The notes: generated from the sequence alone by a model not told the origin. 64,000 nucleotides of DNA from Magnolia sinica (GCF_029962835.1 NC_080584.1:81434862-81498861); one strand, 5' to 3'. Positions 11,640 to 23,215 are shown, counted from the first letter of the stretch. Numbers and translations: made by a program.

Positions 11640-12180
11640 GCATACATGTTCTGTTGTTGATGTCTTAAATATGAAAATCAACAAGTTCGTCGATGACAGT
11701 TTGATACTATTAAACAAACTTCGATGCCATCAAACAAACTTCGATGCCATCAAACAAACTTCGATGCCATCCAAAAAATCAGGAAAATCCATGTTTTATT
11801 ACCGAAACATTTTGATGTTTAATTCGATGATATCGAAGAGGTTCAATGCCATCGAAGGTTGCTTGATGCCATCGAAGTATTATCGAACAATTGCGCAGAG
11901 TTACGCAAAGTTGCGCAAGTGCAGGATTTGTTTCCTATTTCAATTGTGATTTTCATAGAAGCTATATCATGTGCAATAGCTAGGGTGTAGTCAGGAATAG
12001 GGGTACCTCAGGGTTTTCTACTTTCATAGTGTTTGTTAACTTTGTGCAGTGGTTTTTTCCCGAAAGGATTTTTTCACGTTAAATTCTATCCACTCAATGG
12101 ATTTTCCTTCCTTTTTTTCTTTCCCTTTTCTTTTCCTGTAAATATTCAAGAATTTTCAGTCGGTAGCATGGTACCTCTGT
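11640..12180 (+). mobile_element. Copia LTR fragment, related to the Copia fossil at 45.6-48 kb
   Basis: The part 11650-11940 matches, in the opposite orientation, 45590-45815 beside the Copia pol fossil. Shared phrases include GTTGATGTCTTAAAT, CGATGCCATC, AATCCATGTTTTATTACCG-type text and CGCAGAGTTACGCAAAGTTG. In this copy a 20-bp unit, AAACAAACTTCGATGCCATC, is repeated three times at 11712-11771. No coding part is attached, so this is a solo or partial LTR. Ends are uncertain. Confidence 0.6.
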
Positions 12181-12284
12181 TATAGAAGCAACAAGAGCTC
12201 ACGAACAGGAGATATCCTTCCGATCTGGCATTTTTGTGAATGTTATTTATGAGATAAGTGGCTGTTTAGAGCTAAATTTTCTTG

Positions 12285-12470
12285 TGGATCATGCTGATAT
12301 TTGTGTGATCCCTTCATTCAGGTCTTTATGACCTTATCAACAGGTTGGATGGGAAAAAAAGATCCTAGTGGCTTTAAAGAAGTTTTTAAAGTTGGATATC
12401 AAATCACCACTGTGTCCTGTGGTGTGGTCTACTTAACATTTGGAAATGCTTTATTTTTTTGGATCATGCC
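12285..12470 (-). mobile_element. Foldback MITE M1 fragment
   Basis: Central and right-arm family words are present: TGTGGATCATGCTGATATTTG, CTTATCAACAGGTTGGATGG, ATCACCACTGTGTCCTGTGG. It stops where the 12471-12790 direct-repeat structure begins. Confidence 0.65.
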
Positions 12471-12790
12471 GGTGTGAAAATGCCCTTGCATTAATTACCA
12501 TTGTTGGGAAGTCTCAAACACGAGACCTTCTGCTCTGATATCGCTTTTATACAGGACAATTAACCACTTGCTCTAAAAGCTCAAACTGATAAAGCATGAT
12601 GAATTAATTCATTTATCTCACAGCCCAGGCATGGGTTAGGACTTCGTCCAAACCCCCCTCGTGGGCCCTAAATCATATGGGTACCACCTCACATGAGTCA
12701 CCCGCCTCACATGGGCCACCCAACCCGAGCATGTCACCACATCCCACGGGCCACCCCACTCGAGCCTGGTGTGAAAATGCCCTTACATTA
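12471..12790. mobile_element. Insertion of about 274 bp bounded by 23-bp direct repeats
   Basis: GGTGTGAAAATGCCCTT plus CATTA-type sequence occurs at 12471-12493 and again at 12768-12790 (22 of 23 bases equal). Between them lies a 274-bp segment with a GCTCTGATATC phrase and a CACATGGGCCACC-rich right half. The direct repeats could be a target duplication of a retroposed sequence or short terminal repeats of a small LTR-like element. No coding capacity. The class is not decided. Confidence 0.5.
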
Positions 12791-13770
12791 GATAATCATG
12801 GAGCATTTGGTACAAGTGGAACCATGACTATTGGCCCCACCGCAGGTTGACAATGACCCGAAATATCCTTGTTCCATTTTTCTTTTTTCTAAGGAAAAGT
12901 TGAAACACACCACTTGACACTTTGATGATAAGGAAATTAAGCTATACAACCATGGGAGTGGCACCAACTATTTTATTTTAGGGTATGCTTTAATCATAAT
13001 TTAGCCTGATTTTTTTATTTTTTATTTTTTACCATGAGCTTAATGTGGGATTATACATGTAATGGTAGTAGTGAATCTCACAAGGACAACAAGAAGGTGG
13101 ACTCGTAAAAAACTAAGGTGGGAGTCCTTCATATTCCATTTAAATCTCTAATTTTCCTCCGAACAGTTGAGAGAGAGACACTGCTCTTGTTTGTTTCTTT
13201 TTTGTTTTGTTCTGTTTTTTTCAAGGCCCACAAGTTCCATTAGATGTGTGATCAGGCTAACCTGTATTTCAAATGAGCCACACTAGATGAAATAGTTGCG
13301 ATTTACATAGTTTACCATGATGATTAAATGAAATCTACGCCAGCCATTAGATGTTACACGAATATTTATATGTAGGATCCAAAAATTAGCCCCATCTATG
13401 AGACCGGTGAGCCACAACGAAGGAAATAGTTTGGAGGGTGAGAGTTGTACTGTACACTATTTTCAATTGTGTGGTTCAGCTAAATCATGAATGGGGCTGA
13501 CTTTTAGGCCCTGGGCCTAATATAGAGTGATGTGTCTAGTAGTCAGGGTGGATTTCAAATTTAAAAAAATAAAAATAAAAATAATCACAGTAGGACCCAT
13601 TACCCAAGCCTCCACCCGTTTGCTCCGACTGCTCACCCCAACTTCCCTCCAGAAATAAATGATAATTACTTATATAAATAAGGCAGAGCTTAATGAAAAG
13701 CTCTTTGGATGACTTAAAAAGGCAAGGTAGCTTAATGAAAATCTTTTGGAAAAGGTACATGGAAATAGAA
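12791..13770. other. Intergenic, nothing recognised
   Basis: AT-rich with T-rich tracts (13005-13030, 13190-13220). No gene or complete repeat was identified. A minus-strand frame at 13536-13760 is low-complexity. Confidence 0.4.
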
Positions 13771-13920
13771 ATTCTATATTAAATAGGTAGTTTTTGTAAA
13801 CTTTTCTCTCTTTTATGTAAAATCTATATTACGTAGGTAGTTTTTGTAAACTTTTCTTTCTGTTATGTAAATTCCATATCAAGTGGGTAGCTAGTTCTCG
13901 TAAACTTTTCTATCTTTTTA
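13771..13920 (+). repeat. Minisatellite, about 3 x 50 bp
   Basis: Three consecutive units start at 13771, 13821 and 13871. Each has the plan ATTCTATATT ... GGTAGTTTTTGTAAACTTTT CT ... TTATGTAA. The third unit is the most diverged and has a short insertion. Confidence 0.8.
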
Positions 13921-14430
13921 ATGCCTTTTCTTTTGTGGACCATCACGGACCTTTTTCTTTCTTTTTTATTTTTTATTTTATTTCTATATACCTTTTCTTT
14001 TCCAATCCATTCAGGAGCCCTTTTCTCTCTTTTTTCTTTTTTCTTTTCAGGGTACGTTTTCTTTTGTGAACTATCCGAGTGTTGTAGCCACGTAGGATGC
14101 CGGGAGAGAAAGCAAAGTACATTTCGAATTTTCAACTTCTTCAAGTGAGACATGGCTGATTGATCCAGACCATTGGTGTGTTGGGCCTTGCTGTGGATGT
14201 ACAATGTCATGAGATTTTATCCACACGTCAATCCCAACATTTCAATATGCAGGCTACAAATAAACAGTTAGGTAATTAATGCAACAACAGTTGAAATTCA
14301 ACTGAGGAAATTGCTCTTTTCATGAATCGATCGAACACTGTAATTTTCTAAAGTACCGTTGTCTTTCCCGCGCATATTATTTCTTTTCTTTGGGTCCTTT
14401 GTGTTTTTCTCCTGGAGAAAGGCATTGGAA

Positions 14431-14972
14431 TGAAATCGGATTGCGCACCGAGTAACTCAGTACGGCTCTTATAGTAGAGAGTAAACTCTGTTAGGCCCAC
14501 CGTGAATGTATTTGGTCTATTCACGCCGTTCATACATTTTTCCATCTTATTTTAAGAGTTGAGACCAAAATTTAAGTATACCCAAAGATAAAGCGGACCA
14601 TACTGCAGGAAATGGTTGACCATACTACAGGACATAGTTGGAATAATGATTTCCACCGTTGAAACCTTTATAGGGCTCACAGTGATGTTTATTTCTCATC
14701 CAACCTGTTCATAAGATCACACAAACATGGATGAAGGGAAAACACAAATATGAGCTTGATCCAAAACTTCCATGGGCCTCAAGAAAATTTCAATGATAGA
14801 TGTTCAATTCACACTGTTTCCTCTGGTGTGGTCCATTTGAGGTTTGGATATACTTCATTTTTGGGCTCAAACCCTAAAATTATCCAGTAAAATGGATGGA
14901 CGGAGTGGATAAAATATATAAATCACGGTGGACCTAAGCTAGTACTTAGTTACTCAGTACGCAATCGGCTTC
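14431..14972 (+). mobile_element. Foldback MITE M1, near full length
   Basis: The outer arms GATTGCGCACCGAGTAACTC (from 14440) and, inverted, GTTACTCAGTACGCAATCGG (ending near 14969) pair with each other. Inside them is the inner terminus CCCACCGTGAATGTATTTGG, matched by ATATAAATCACGGTGGACC. The interior is also self-complementary: GACCATACTGCAGGAAATGG against ACTGTTTCCTCTGGTGTGG. No clear target duplication was found. Confidence 0.85.
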
Positions 14973-15308
14973 CCATTGGATTCAGCTTTTCTTGAGGTAT
15001 CAAATACAACCAGTTGGACCAATCTAACTAGAGAACAGTAGTAGCTAAGCTTGTTGGAAGACATCTAACTTGTCCAAAAAGGATAGCCCTATGGTGAAGA
15101 TCGTCAAAGCACAAGATAATCCACTCATCAAATGACACGTTTACTTTGTATCAGACACGCTACAGAAAGTGCCAGGTGACACAAGTTCATTCATCACATG
15201 GGACCCGAATGTTCTATAAGATTTATGGGCCCACATTTTCATATGGTAATCCACTTAGTCTGTCAGGTGAGAACCGTTATTTGAAGTACACATGCAAATT
15301 AAAGATCC

Positions 15309-15803
15309 GAGCTGGAACAGGCAGAAGCTCTGAGGGCAACTGAGGGGCCTGAGGAGCCACCGTGATTTGTGAGTTTTATCCACACCGTCCATCAATATTT
15401 TTATATCATTTTAGATTATTGAACAAAAGATAAGACAGATCTAAGGCTTAAGTGGACCACACCACAGGAAGCAGCAGTACTAAGGACACTTACCATTGAA
15501 ACCTTCTTAGGGTCCACTGTGTCGATTATTTTCCATCCAACCTGTTGACATGGTCATATACAGTTGGATGAAGTGAATTTTTTTTTAAAAAAATCATTTT
15601 GATCCAAAACTTCTGTGGTCCTTAAGAAATTTTCAACGGTAGAAATTAAATTCCCACTGTGTGGTCCATTTGAGCGTCGAAAATTCTCGATTTTTGATTT
15701 CATATTCTAAAATGATATGGAAATATAGATAGACAGTGTGGATAAAACTCATAAATCACGGTAGCTCCTCAGTTGCCTCAGAGCCTTTGCCTGTCCCAAG
15801 CTC
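15309..15803 (+). mobile_element. Foldback MITE M1, near full length
   Basis: The left end GAGCTGGAACAGGCAGAAGC pairs with the right end GAGCCTTTGCCTGTCCCAAG. The arms continue through CTGAGG...GAGCCACCGTGATTTGTGAG on the left and CTCATAAATCACGGTAGCTCC on the right. A small 9-bp duplication sits in the left arm. The interior folds back on itself almost to the centre. Confidence 0.88.
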
Positions 15804-17117
15804 CGAACAGGTGGGGTAGTACCTAATCCGCGCCCCATAGAAAAACTCTGATGGCAACACCAATGGCAACAATGTAAAACTGGTCCTGATAATGAGGTCA
15901 TGGTAATGGGGCAGGTTACAGTGATTGTGATTTATGGTTTCATCAAAGATACATACAAGGGTGGCCGCACACACAAACCTATTGTTGGCATCTCATCCAT
16001 ATTGTTCCTTGTAATGTGGCTCACCTGAGTTGTGTATCTCATTGATGGTTTGCCCAGATTTCAAGAATTGAGGATAGAACCTGATGGACGAGTGGATTTC
16101 ACTTATACTGCATGATCGGCCCCACAAGCTTGAGTATTTTACATGCTGCATAGGTTTCATATCTGACCACGTTCTACCAAAGAGTTCCTCTTTATGATAT
16201 TTAATCTGGTTTCACGTGGATCACTCTGGTGCACTTAGTTACGGTTGAGTTGTTGAGTATGAAAACTAGATATTAGTAGTTTCATAAGAATTGTGATGAA
16301 TTGTTACAAATGATGAAAATGATACTGGCATGTGAAAACACTTTATCAAAGAGTATGCATACAGCCAAGAAGATTTTAAGTCTATGTGAATATAGTGCTG
16401 ACTTAATTTTGGTATGTAATAATGATTTTATACTATAGTGAAGAGATTATGAACATCGATATAATTGTCCTAAGTGTGGTGAGAGTAGATGGAAACTGGT
16501 AGATGAAAGGAAGTCAAGAATTATGATGATTTTAAATTATATGAAATATGTTTATCAGCTATATAGGGAATTACAAAATTTATGAATTTGTGATTATATA
16601 TGTTTCAATTTTTGCTTTCTCTTTTCCCAAACGTGTCTTCGAGTTTCAGGCTGTCATATCGAAGCTAGGTACAATTTATTTTTATGGTAAATGTGCAATT
16701 GATGAAATTGATCATCTTCCATTGATGGCCTAAATGATAATATATAGTACTTATCATTCTATCATTCACTGGAAGATAGTCGACATATTCCACCACGGAT
16801 TCACCATCGCCATTAATTATAACTAGCTTTGAATCGAAAAACAAAAACCCTGGAGGTAAGTCTGGAAAAGAGAAAGTTGAACTATAGTGACATGATCTTA
16901 TCATGATGATAAGTATATAGGCAGATCTCTTGTTAGTTATAAAGAGTCTGATCAAAACAAAAAATTAAAAAGCAAACTCTTATTATAAACTAGTTAAATC
17001 ACCTATCTTTTTGTTGCACTTGGATGCATTGTTTGGAATGAATTGCATTAATTAATTTGTAAAAATAACCAAATTGTAATTATTCGAGCATTCTCATTGT
17101 TGGACCTTTTATATGTA
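15804..17117. other. AT-rich intergenic DNA, nothing recognised
   Basis: No gene, RNA gene or complete repeat could be supported. Frames at 16548-16955 overlap on opposite strands and are typical of AT-rich chance frames. Confidence 0.4.
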
Positions 17118-17445
17118 GGGCATATTTGATTTTCCAATTACAATTATAAATAGTTGTAAATGGATCATAATTATTTACTTTTGTAATTTGGTTGTCATAT
17201 CCTATGCATTTGACTGCAATGATGATTTTGTTAAATTGTTTGTTTCACCTTGAAATTACCCTAAAAATGGTGGGTTTGTAAGGTAAAAATGTATTGATTA
17301 CATTTTACTTTACCTTTTTTTACAAGTGTATTTGACTCTTGATCTAAGTAACATAACTCCTTGCTAAAAAAACACCTAGAAATGCTAATATATAGTGGCT
17401 CATTGAACTTGTATTTTATTGTAAATTAGAAAATCAAATAAGCTC
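17118..17445. mobile_element. Short AT-rich MITE (possibly hAT type)
   Basis: The left end GGGCATATTTGATTTTCC and the right end AGAAAATCAAATAAGCTC are inverted repeats. They extend inward as AATTACAAT against ATTGTAAATT. Flanks TTATATGTA and TTAATGTA are similar and could be an eroded 8-bp target duplication. Non-coding. Confidence 0.5.
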
Positions 17446-18289
17446 TTAATGTATGAGTTTGTGTCATTTATGAGTGCCCATGTAATAAAAAGAAACTTTT
17501 AGAATTTGGATATACTTTAATTGTATTATATTTTATTTGATTTGAAAAAAAAAAAAAGTGGATTATAATGATTTTAGATTGTATAAAAGTTGTTTATTAA
17601 ATGTATGGTGCCTTATGGTGATTTTCAATAATATAAAATGTATTCATCAGGTGTATGGGCAAAGCCGTAGCCCATAGGCACCAAAATTCAGCTATTTTTT
17701 ATGTATCCAAAACAAATTCGACAGCCCTAAGCCGTCAAATGTAAATTTTTTTTAAAGCCAAATTGTTGGTTTTGTGTTGTCGAATAATGAGCATAGAACA
17801 AGAACTGTCAAATTTTCCCCCCACCAACAAACTCATTTGACAGTTCCCTCGAAGCGACGAAAATAATCGATGGCTTTTATCGACTGTTATGAACCGCTGA
17901 ATTTTTTCTCCACCGAAACTCTTACTAGACAGCTTGGCGAGATCGTGCGAAAATGATAAGGTAGTTTTGGGCTGCTGAATTATGTTTTCAACCGCAAATT
18001 TTTTTACAGCCTTTCTCGACTCCCATGTTATTTACCGGCCATTAGAGAATGGGACCCACCTGAATTGCCATGATTGGTGGCATGTAGATGGAATTCCATC
18101 TAAATATATAACTTTCTTCTCCATAGGCCTAAATAGTCGATCAGATGACTAAGGAGTGCGAAGCCTAAGAAGAATATGGACTATTGTTGTATCTCTTATC
18201 AATCATCTACGTGTAGCCCACAAAATGAAGTGTTGGGATTTTCCATCTATAGGTAAGCCTAACACACTAATGCCCTGAATATATGAACC
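17446..18289. other. Intergenic; possible eroded CACTA-like subterminal repeats at 17640-18060
   Basis: 17640-18060 repeats short words in both orientations: CGACAGCC/GCCGTCAAAT, AACTGTCAAATTTT/ATTTGACAGTT, CGATGGCTTTTATCGACTG. Such alternating short inverted words are usual in subterminal parts of CACTA transposons, but no CACTA end or transposase was found. 17446-17640 is AT-rich with nothing else. Confidence 0.3.
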
Positions 18290-19398
18290 ATGAACCTACT
18301 TAGGCCAACTGAGACCTAGATGTTCCCACTTGACGCCACATGTGAAAGAATCAAGCCTACTCTATGTCAGCACCTCAAATGAGCCCTAGTCTTGCCGAAA
18401 ATTTTCTTAAACATTGGATGGGGTACTAGGAGGCTCAATGCTAGTTTTGAACCGAATTCGAGTCAGTTAAGGCCGTTAAATCACTGTTAGCCCCACTTGA
18501 CCCCAATCAAGCCGGAATAGGGTCTACTCATTTCCACACCTCAAACTAGCACCGTTCGCTCGAATGTTTGGGGACTCATCGGCATTTTGACTTGAATCCG
18601 AGCCAATTAAGGCCAAATGACTTAAATTGACACCACTTTTATTATATATATATATAGAAAATTATAACACATGCACACACACCACCACACACTCACGCCG
18701 TAGTGGGATTTCATCACATTTGGGTACTCAAACCCTAGACCAGGTGTTGAAACTCCTAATAGTCTACCACCAGAGCAAGAGCAAGGACCCTAAATTGACA
18801 CCTCTTGACCTCACCCAATTCGGAGTCGAATCTACTATGTTTCAGCACTTCAAACTGGCTTAGTTCGAGCCGAAATTTTGAAATACATAGGAAGAGGTCT
18901 TATGACGCTTTACACGAGTTTCGAGCTGAATTCAAGGCAGGTTAGGGCACTGAACTCTTATCGACCACCCTTGACCAGACCACAACCAGAATAGGGTCTA
19001 ATGTGTTTTGGCACTTCGAACAAGCCACATTTGGGTGAAAATTTATTCTAACATGTAGGAAGTGCTCCTAAGAGGCTCGACGAAAGTTTGGAGCTGATTT
19101 GGAGGGAGTTCAGGGTCTCCTCGGTTTTTATCCTGCTTGATCCCAAAGTAGTTGGAATAGGGTCTCCTCGGTTTTCAGGCCTCAAAGTAGTTCCATTTGG
19201 GTTGAAATTTCACTGAAACGTTAGACGGACTTCGAAGACATTCAAATTAAATTATTTTTTTTTTGGAGCCAAATTCAACATAGTTAAGGCCATAGAACCC
19301 TAGTTGACCTCGCTTGGCCATAACTAAGCGGAAATTGTAACTACTACATGTCGGTGACTCAAACAAGCCCTATTCGGTATGAACTTTGTCCTCCATGT
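18290..19398 (+). repeat. Degenerate tandem repeat, about six units of ~166 bp
   Basis: A phrase like GGAATAGGGTCTACT recurs near 18350, 18513, 18822, 18988, 19154 and 19329. It is followed each time by CACCTCAAAC.AGCC, GAAATTTT, AGGAGGCTCGA, GAGCCGAATTC and AGTTAAGGCC at matching offsets. After removing the SINE inserted in the third interval, spacing is about 141-175 bp, mostly 163-166. Units are strongly diverged, so the array is old. No coding frame runs through it. Confidence 0.65.
18639..18790 (-). mobile_element. tRNA-derived SINE, copy 2, with 16-bp target duplication
   Basis: Same family as 7501: minus-strand box-B region AGGGTTTGAGTACCC, box-A-like TGGTAGACTATTAGG, and common core CCCACTACGGCGTGAGTGTG. 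Flanks TAAATTGACACC[A/T]CTT at 18623-18638 and 18791-18806 match at 15 of 16 bases. The tail has decayed to a TA-rich stretch. It sits inside the 166-bp tandem array. Confidence 0.82.
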
Positions 19399-19720
19399 TA
19401 GAACTTTGTCTACCATAATGTTTCCGTAATGTTTATTTTCTATCCAACTTTTGATAAGGTCATATAAACCTAGATGAATGGGATGAAAACAAATATAAAC
19501 TTGATCCAAAACTTTTGTGGCTCATAAGAAGTTTTCTATAGTCAACCACCACTATTTCCAATGTATGGTACACTTGAGATTTGAATGTGCTTCAATTTTA
19601 GGCTCATTGCATAAAATAATATGGCAAAATACATAGCATGAATTTAGAATATTAAATACATCAAGGTGGGCCTCATGGTAACAGCCGCACAATCTTGAGT
19701 GAGGCAGCCTAGCACCTAAT
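19399..19720 (+). mobile_element. Foldback MITE M1, left half missing
   Basis: It starts in the centre (TAATGTTTATTTTCTATCCAA ... TTGATCCAAAACTTTTGTGG) and continues through the right arm to ACATCAAGGTGGGCC and the terminal flank GCACCTAATCC. It directly abuts the next copy. Confidence 0.75.
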
Positions 19721-20245
19721 CCATAACGTAGCTCTTACTATGGGGCCACCTTGATACATGTATTTTATGTGCACGTCGTCCATCCATTTTGCTAGACTAT
19801 TTTAGGACATGAACTCAAAAATGAAGCAGATCCAAATCTCAAGTAAACCATACCATAAGAAACAGTGGTGAATGACCATTAATAACTTATACATCCATCC
19901 ATTTTGAGAGATTATTTGAGGACATAAACTCAAAAATAAATCAGATCCAAATCTCAAGGTGAACCATAGCATAGAAAACAGTAGTGATTGACCACTAACA
20001 ACTTATAATGAGCCAAAAATCTTTTGAATCAGGCTGATATTTGTTTTTACCCTTCATCCAGCTTTACGTGACTTTATCACCACCAGGTATGATGTCAAAT
20101 AAACATAAGCAAAACATCCTAGTCACCTTGTATACGCTTCATATTTTTGGGCTCGTATATTAAAATGGATTGGGAAAAGGGATGGATGGCGTAAATATAC
20201 AAGGCATACATACAGGTGGCCCCCACGGTCAGGGTACCACCCACA
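19721..20245 (-). mobile_element. Foldback MITE M1 with an internal duplication
   Basis: It begins near GGGGCCACCTTGATACATG (19742) and ends GGCATACATACAGGTGGCCC. A ~105-bp left-arm stretch (CATCCATTTTG ... CACTAACAACTTATA) is present twice, at about 19783-19890 and 19891-20008, showing local duplication inside the element. Confidence 0.78.
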
Positions 20246-21224
20246 TTTTAACATATATGAAACCCAAATTAAAATTTCCAAATCCAGGTTCCCAATATAA
20301 ATGTATCATAAACCAAAAACATATCTTATTTAATTATTTTACCATCAGACTGTTCTATATTTATTGGACAGTTATAATTAAAAATATAAAATGGTCCATT
20401 TTAATAAGTAGTACGTGCATAAATCAAAGGCTAAGAAGTGTTGAACCAATTTGATTTTTGGGACCGTGATTTAGTGAAAGAGGCTCCCACACAGTTTATC
20501 AGTTAATTTGAGTTAGTGAATGCCACATGTACAATTTTGGAGTGCCTGCGTATCAAGCGTCATGGGCTGCCAGAGTATTAAAAATAATAATAATAAATTC
20601 CCCTAACCATGTAGCACACGCACAATTTCTGGGTGCCTGCGCAGGAACTCTCAGGTTCAAGGCATCCACATGTGCCAACCTCGTCACATGTCCTGGACTC
20701 TCACACATGTGCCACGTTTCCACGTGATTGATTAGAGCTACTAAATATATGGAGCATAACGAAAATAATTGTTTATTTCAATGTCTCTGTCTAACTTTCC
20801 AGAATTTGGAATATATTGAAACGTTCGCCGTACCTGTGACTGTTTTACTCTTCTTAAGATTTGAAAATGAAGACTCTGACGCTGAAAGGGCCACACATTC
20901 GACAAAGCCCACATTCTTTCTGCGCAGCTTCGGTGGATGGTTGACTGTTGAGCTTACCTTGATGTATTTTATCATGGGCATTTGTTTGCTGTCATTTTCC
21001 GCACTACATATGTAGGCGTGCATGTTAGAATTGAAATTGCGTGCGGCTTTAAGTTAAACTGAACAATAATAACCTCAAGTGTCAAGATTGGTAGACACGT
21101 AATGTATGATTGAGATCTGATGAGATTGGTCGTCTATTTAACCACTCACTCAATGTATAAAATTGTATTAGAAGATATTCAGATGGTGGGGTTCGTCCTT
21201 TGATGGTGGGTTACTCATTTGCCT
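20246..21224. other. Intergenic; one unsupported 95-codon frame
   Basis: A plus-strand frame at 20728-21015 (95 codons) contains a hydrophobic C-terminal stretch. It has no recognised motif, promoter or splice context, and a minus-strand frame overlaps it. I do not call it a gene. The phrase GTGCCTGCG recurs at 20542 and 20632. Nothing else is supported. Confidence 0.35.
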
Positions 21225-21955
21225 TCTGACGCAGGGGAGGACGTGAGGTCGAGCACCGTCTTCCTCAAGAGGATATATAACTATTCCAAATCCATGAAAC
21301 TTCTCTAGACTCCTCACAGAGACTTCTCGAATCCACGAGGAAAGAGAGCAGAAAATAGAAATAAATTCTAATAAATTCGAAATTGATTAATGAATGAATA
21401 AAAACGAGTTCACAACTCTTTAAATAAGGGTACCAACCAATGGGAAAGAAATCAGAATCAAACTACAACTAAAACTCCTAGAATTCGCGACTTACTATAA
21501 ATAGTAAACTTACTATTTATAGACGGTCGTGATGTCTACTAGTGCGCAAGGTTTTCAGCCAAAAATAGTAAGTGTCCTATTTGGCTTCACTAAACCGTTC
21601 TCCTAACTATTCTAAGCTCTTTTCACATTGGGTGCAACTCCTAATGCCCGACGGATAAAGAGTTATAATCAAACTAAAACTTACTATTTATAGTAAAAAC
21701 AAAATTAAAATAGGAAAACGACCATCGATCCGGGGGTTTTTCGCAATTTCGGGTTGCGCAACCCGGCATAGCGGGGTTGGTTGTCTAAAGTAGCTCATTC
21801 TACCCCAAAATCATATATTTTACGTCAGATAACTCATTTCGGATTGCGAGATACGCCCGATCTAAGGTCCGATGGTCCGGATCACTTCTGTCGCCTTTTC
21901 TAATCCATCTTGGCTATGAAACTGTCTGCGACCCGCTCTACATCACCTTCCGTAC
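21225..21955. repeat. Dispersed ~730-bp repeat, copy 1 (possible solo LTR)
   Basis: It runs from GGGGAGGACGTGAGGTCGAG to GACCCGCTCTACATCACC and is matched along its length by 24785-25515 in the same orientation. It contains a perfect 13-bp inverted repeat, CTATAAATAGTAA then TTACTATTTATAG, at 21495-21522. It may be an LTR read from either side, but no pol region or target duplication was found, so the class is open. Confidence 0.65.
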
Positions 21956-22860
21956 GAAAAAACTTTTCGTTACAGGTGAATAGAAATGAAGAAGGGATTC
22001 TTATAGTCGGTCACGAAAAATAGCTGCAAAATACCTTTTTAAGTGGTGAGTTAAATCCAGCGTACGAGCATAAAATTAAATTACAACTAAAATTTACAAG
22101 TTACTTGGTTACCGCTAAAGATTACACTATGAAATGTAAACAACAAGCTGAAAAGTAAAAGATTACACCAAGAAATGTAATTTACTTGACAGAAAAGTAA
22201 AGATTACACTATGGAATGTAAATTGATTGGTAATTGAAATATTATTGAAAGATAGATTTTGGTTTGATTGAGTTGGTATGAGACGGAATCTTCCACTTGC
22301 ATTCCTCTTCTATGTATAGTTTTAATTTGGTCATCTAAATCATTTTCACATTCTGACGGTTGGCATAACTGTTTACCACTACTTGGCTTTCTAAATGCTT
22401 CTCACATTCTAACAAATGTTGTAATCGTTTAACACTATTGCCTTTTGGAAACTTACTTGTCACCCGTCCTAGTAACCTCCCCAGGCCTTTTTGGTAACCC
22501 GATCGCATTCCGCTTGGCCGCTCCATCAAGCTCCTGAATGACCATCAACCACTTGGTTTGCTTTCTGGAGAACTATCAAGCGCTTGATTGATATCCTGGA
22601 TGGCCTTCAACAAATTGGCCTTCAACCGCTTCTTTGACCCCCTGGATAGCTATCAACCGTTTGGTTAATTGCTTGGTTTGCTTTTGAATTCCTCCAAACT
22701 ACTGATTTTCTTGTCATCCTGTCGGCTTTGATTCCATAAAATGCACTCCAACATTCCTAGAGATCTTTAACATGTAATATCCTTCCATTGTTATAACACA
22801 TGTTATTTTCAATTGGATTTTTGAAAAACGATCAAGAATACAATATAACAACATTATGTT
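21956..22860. other. Intergenic; short tandem phrase, no gene
   Basis: AAAGATTACACTATGAAATG-type phrases occur three times about 40 bp apart (22116, 22156, 22198). 22330-22740 repeats AACCGCTTGGTT / GCTTGGTTTGCTTT words. It may be retroelement-derived, but no domain is visible. Confidence 0.35.
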
Positions 22861-23215
22861 AAAAAAATGAAGTGTATCCAAATCTTAGTTAGATTACACC
22901 ACATAACATAAACAGTAGTGGGATTGAATGCCCACCATTAAAAACTTCTTTAGAGCCACCAAAATGTGTATTTACTTTCCAACCTGTTAATAAGGTAAAA
23001 AGGACCTAGATGGAGGGACCACACAAATATCAGCTTGATATAAAACTTTTGTGGACCACAAGAAGCTTTTAATGGTAACACTTTTCCCCGTGGTGTGGTG
23101 CACATGAGATTTTGATCTACTTCATTTTTGGCATCATGCACTAAAATGAGCTGCCAAAATGAATGGACGGCCTGGATGTAATAAGGTGGGCCCATAGTAA
23201 GGGATCCACCCACCT
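22861..23215 (+). mobile_element. Foldback MITE M1, left end missing
   Basis: Family words run from ATGAAGTGTATCCAAATC through CCAACCTGTTAATAAGG and AACTTTTGTGGACCACAAG to GGATGTAATAAGGTGGGCCC at the right end. Confidence 0.75.

Noticed and set aside
11712-11771. Three close 20-bp repeats considered as a CRISPR-like array
   Set aside because: They are contiguous tandem units without spacers, inside a Copia LTR in plant nuclear DNA.
12601-12767. Possible tRNA gene or tRNA-like fold near the GCTCTGATATC phrase
   Set aside because: No convincing acceptor stem or box A/B pair at tRNA spacing.
20728-21015. 95-codon frame with a hydrophobic tail
   Set aside because: No promoter, splice or family signal, and an opposite-strand frame covers the same bases.
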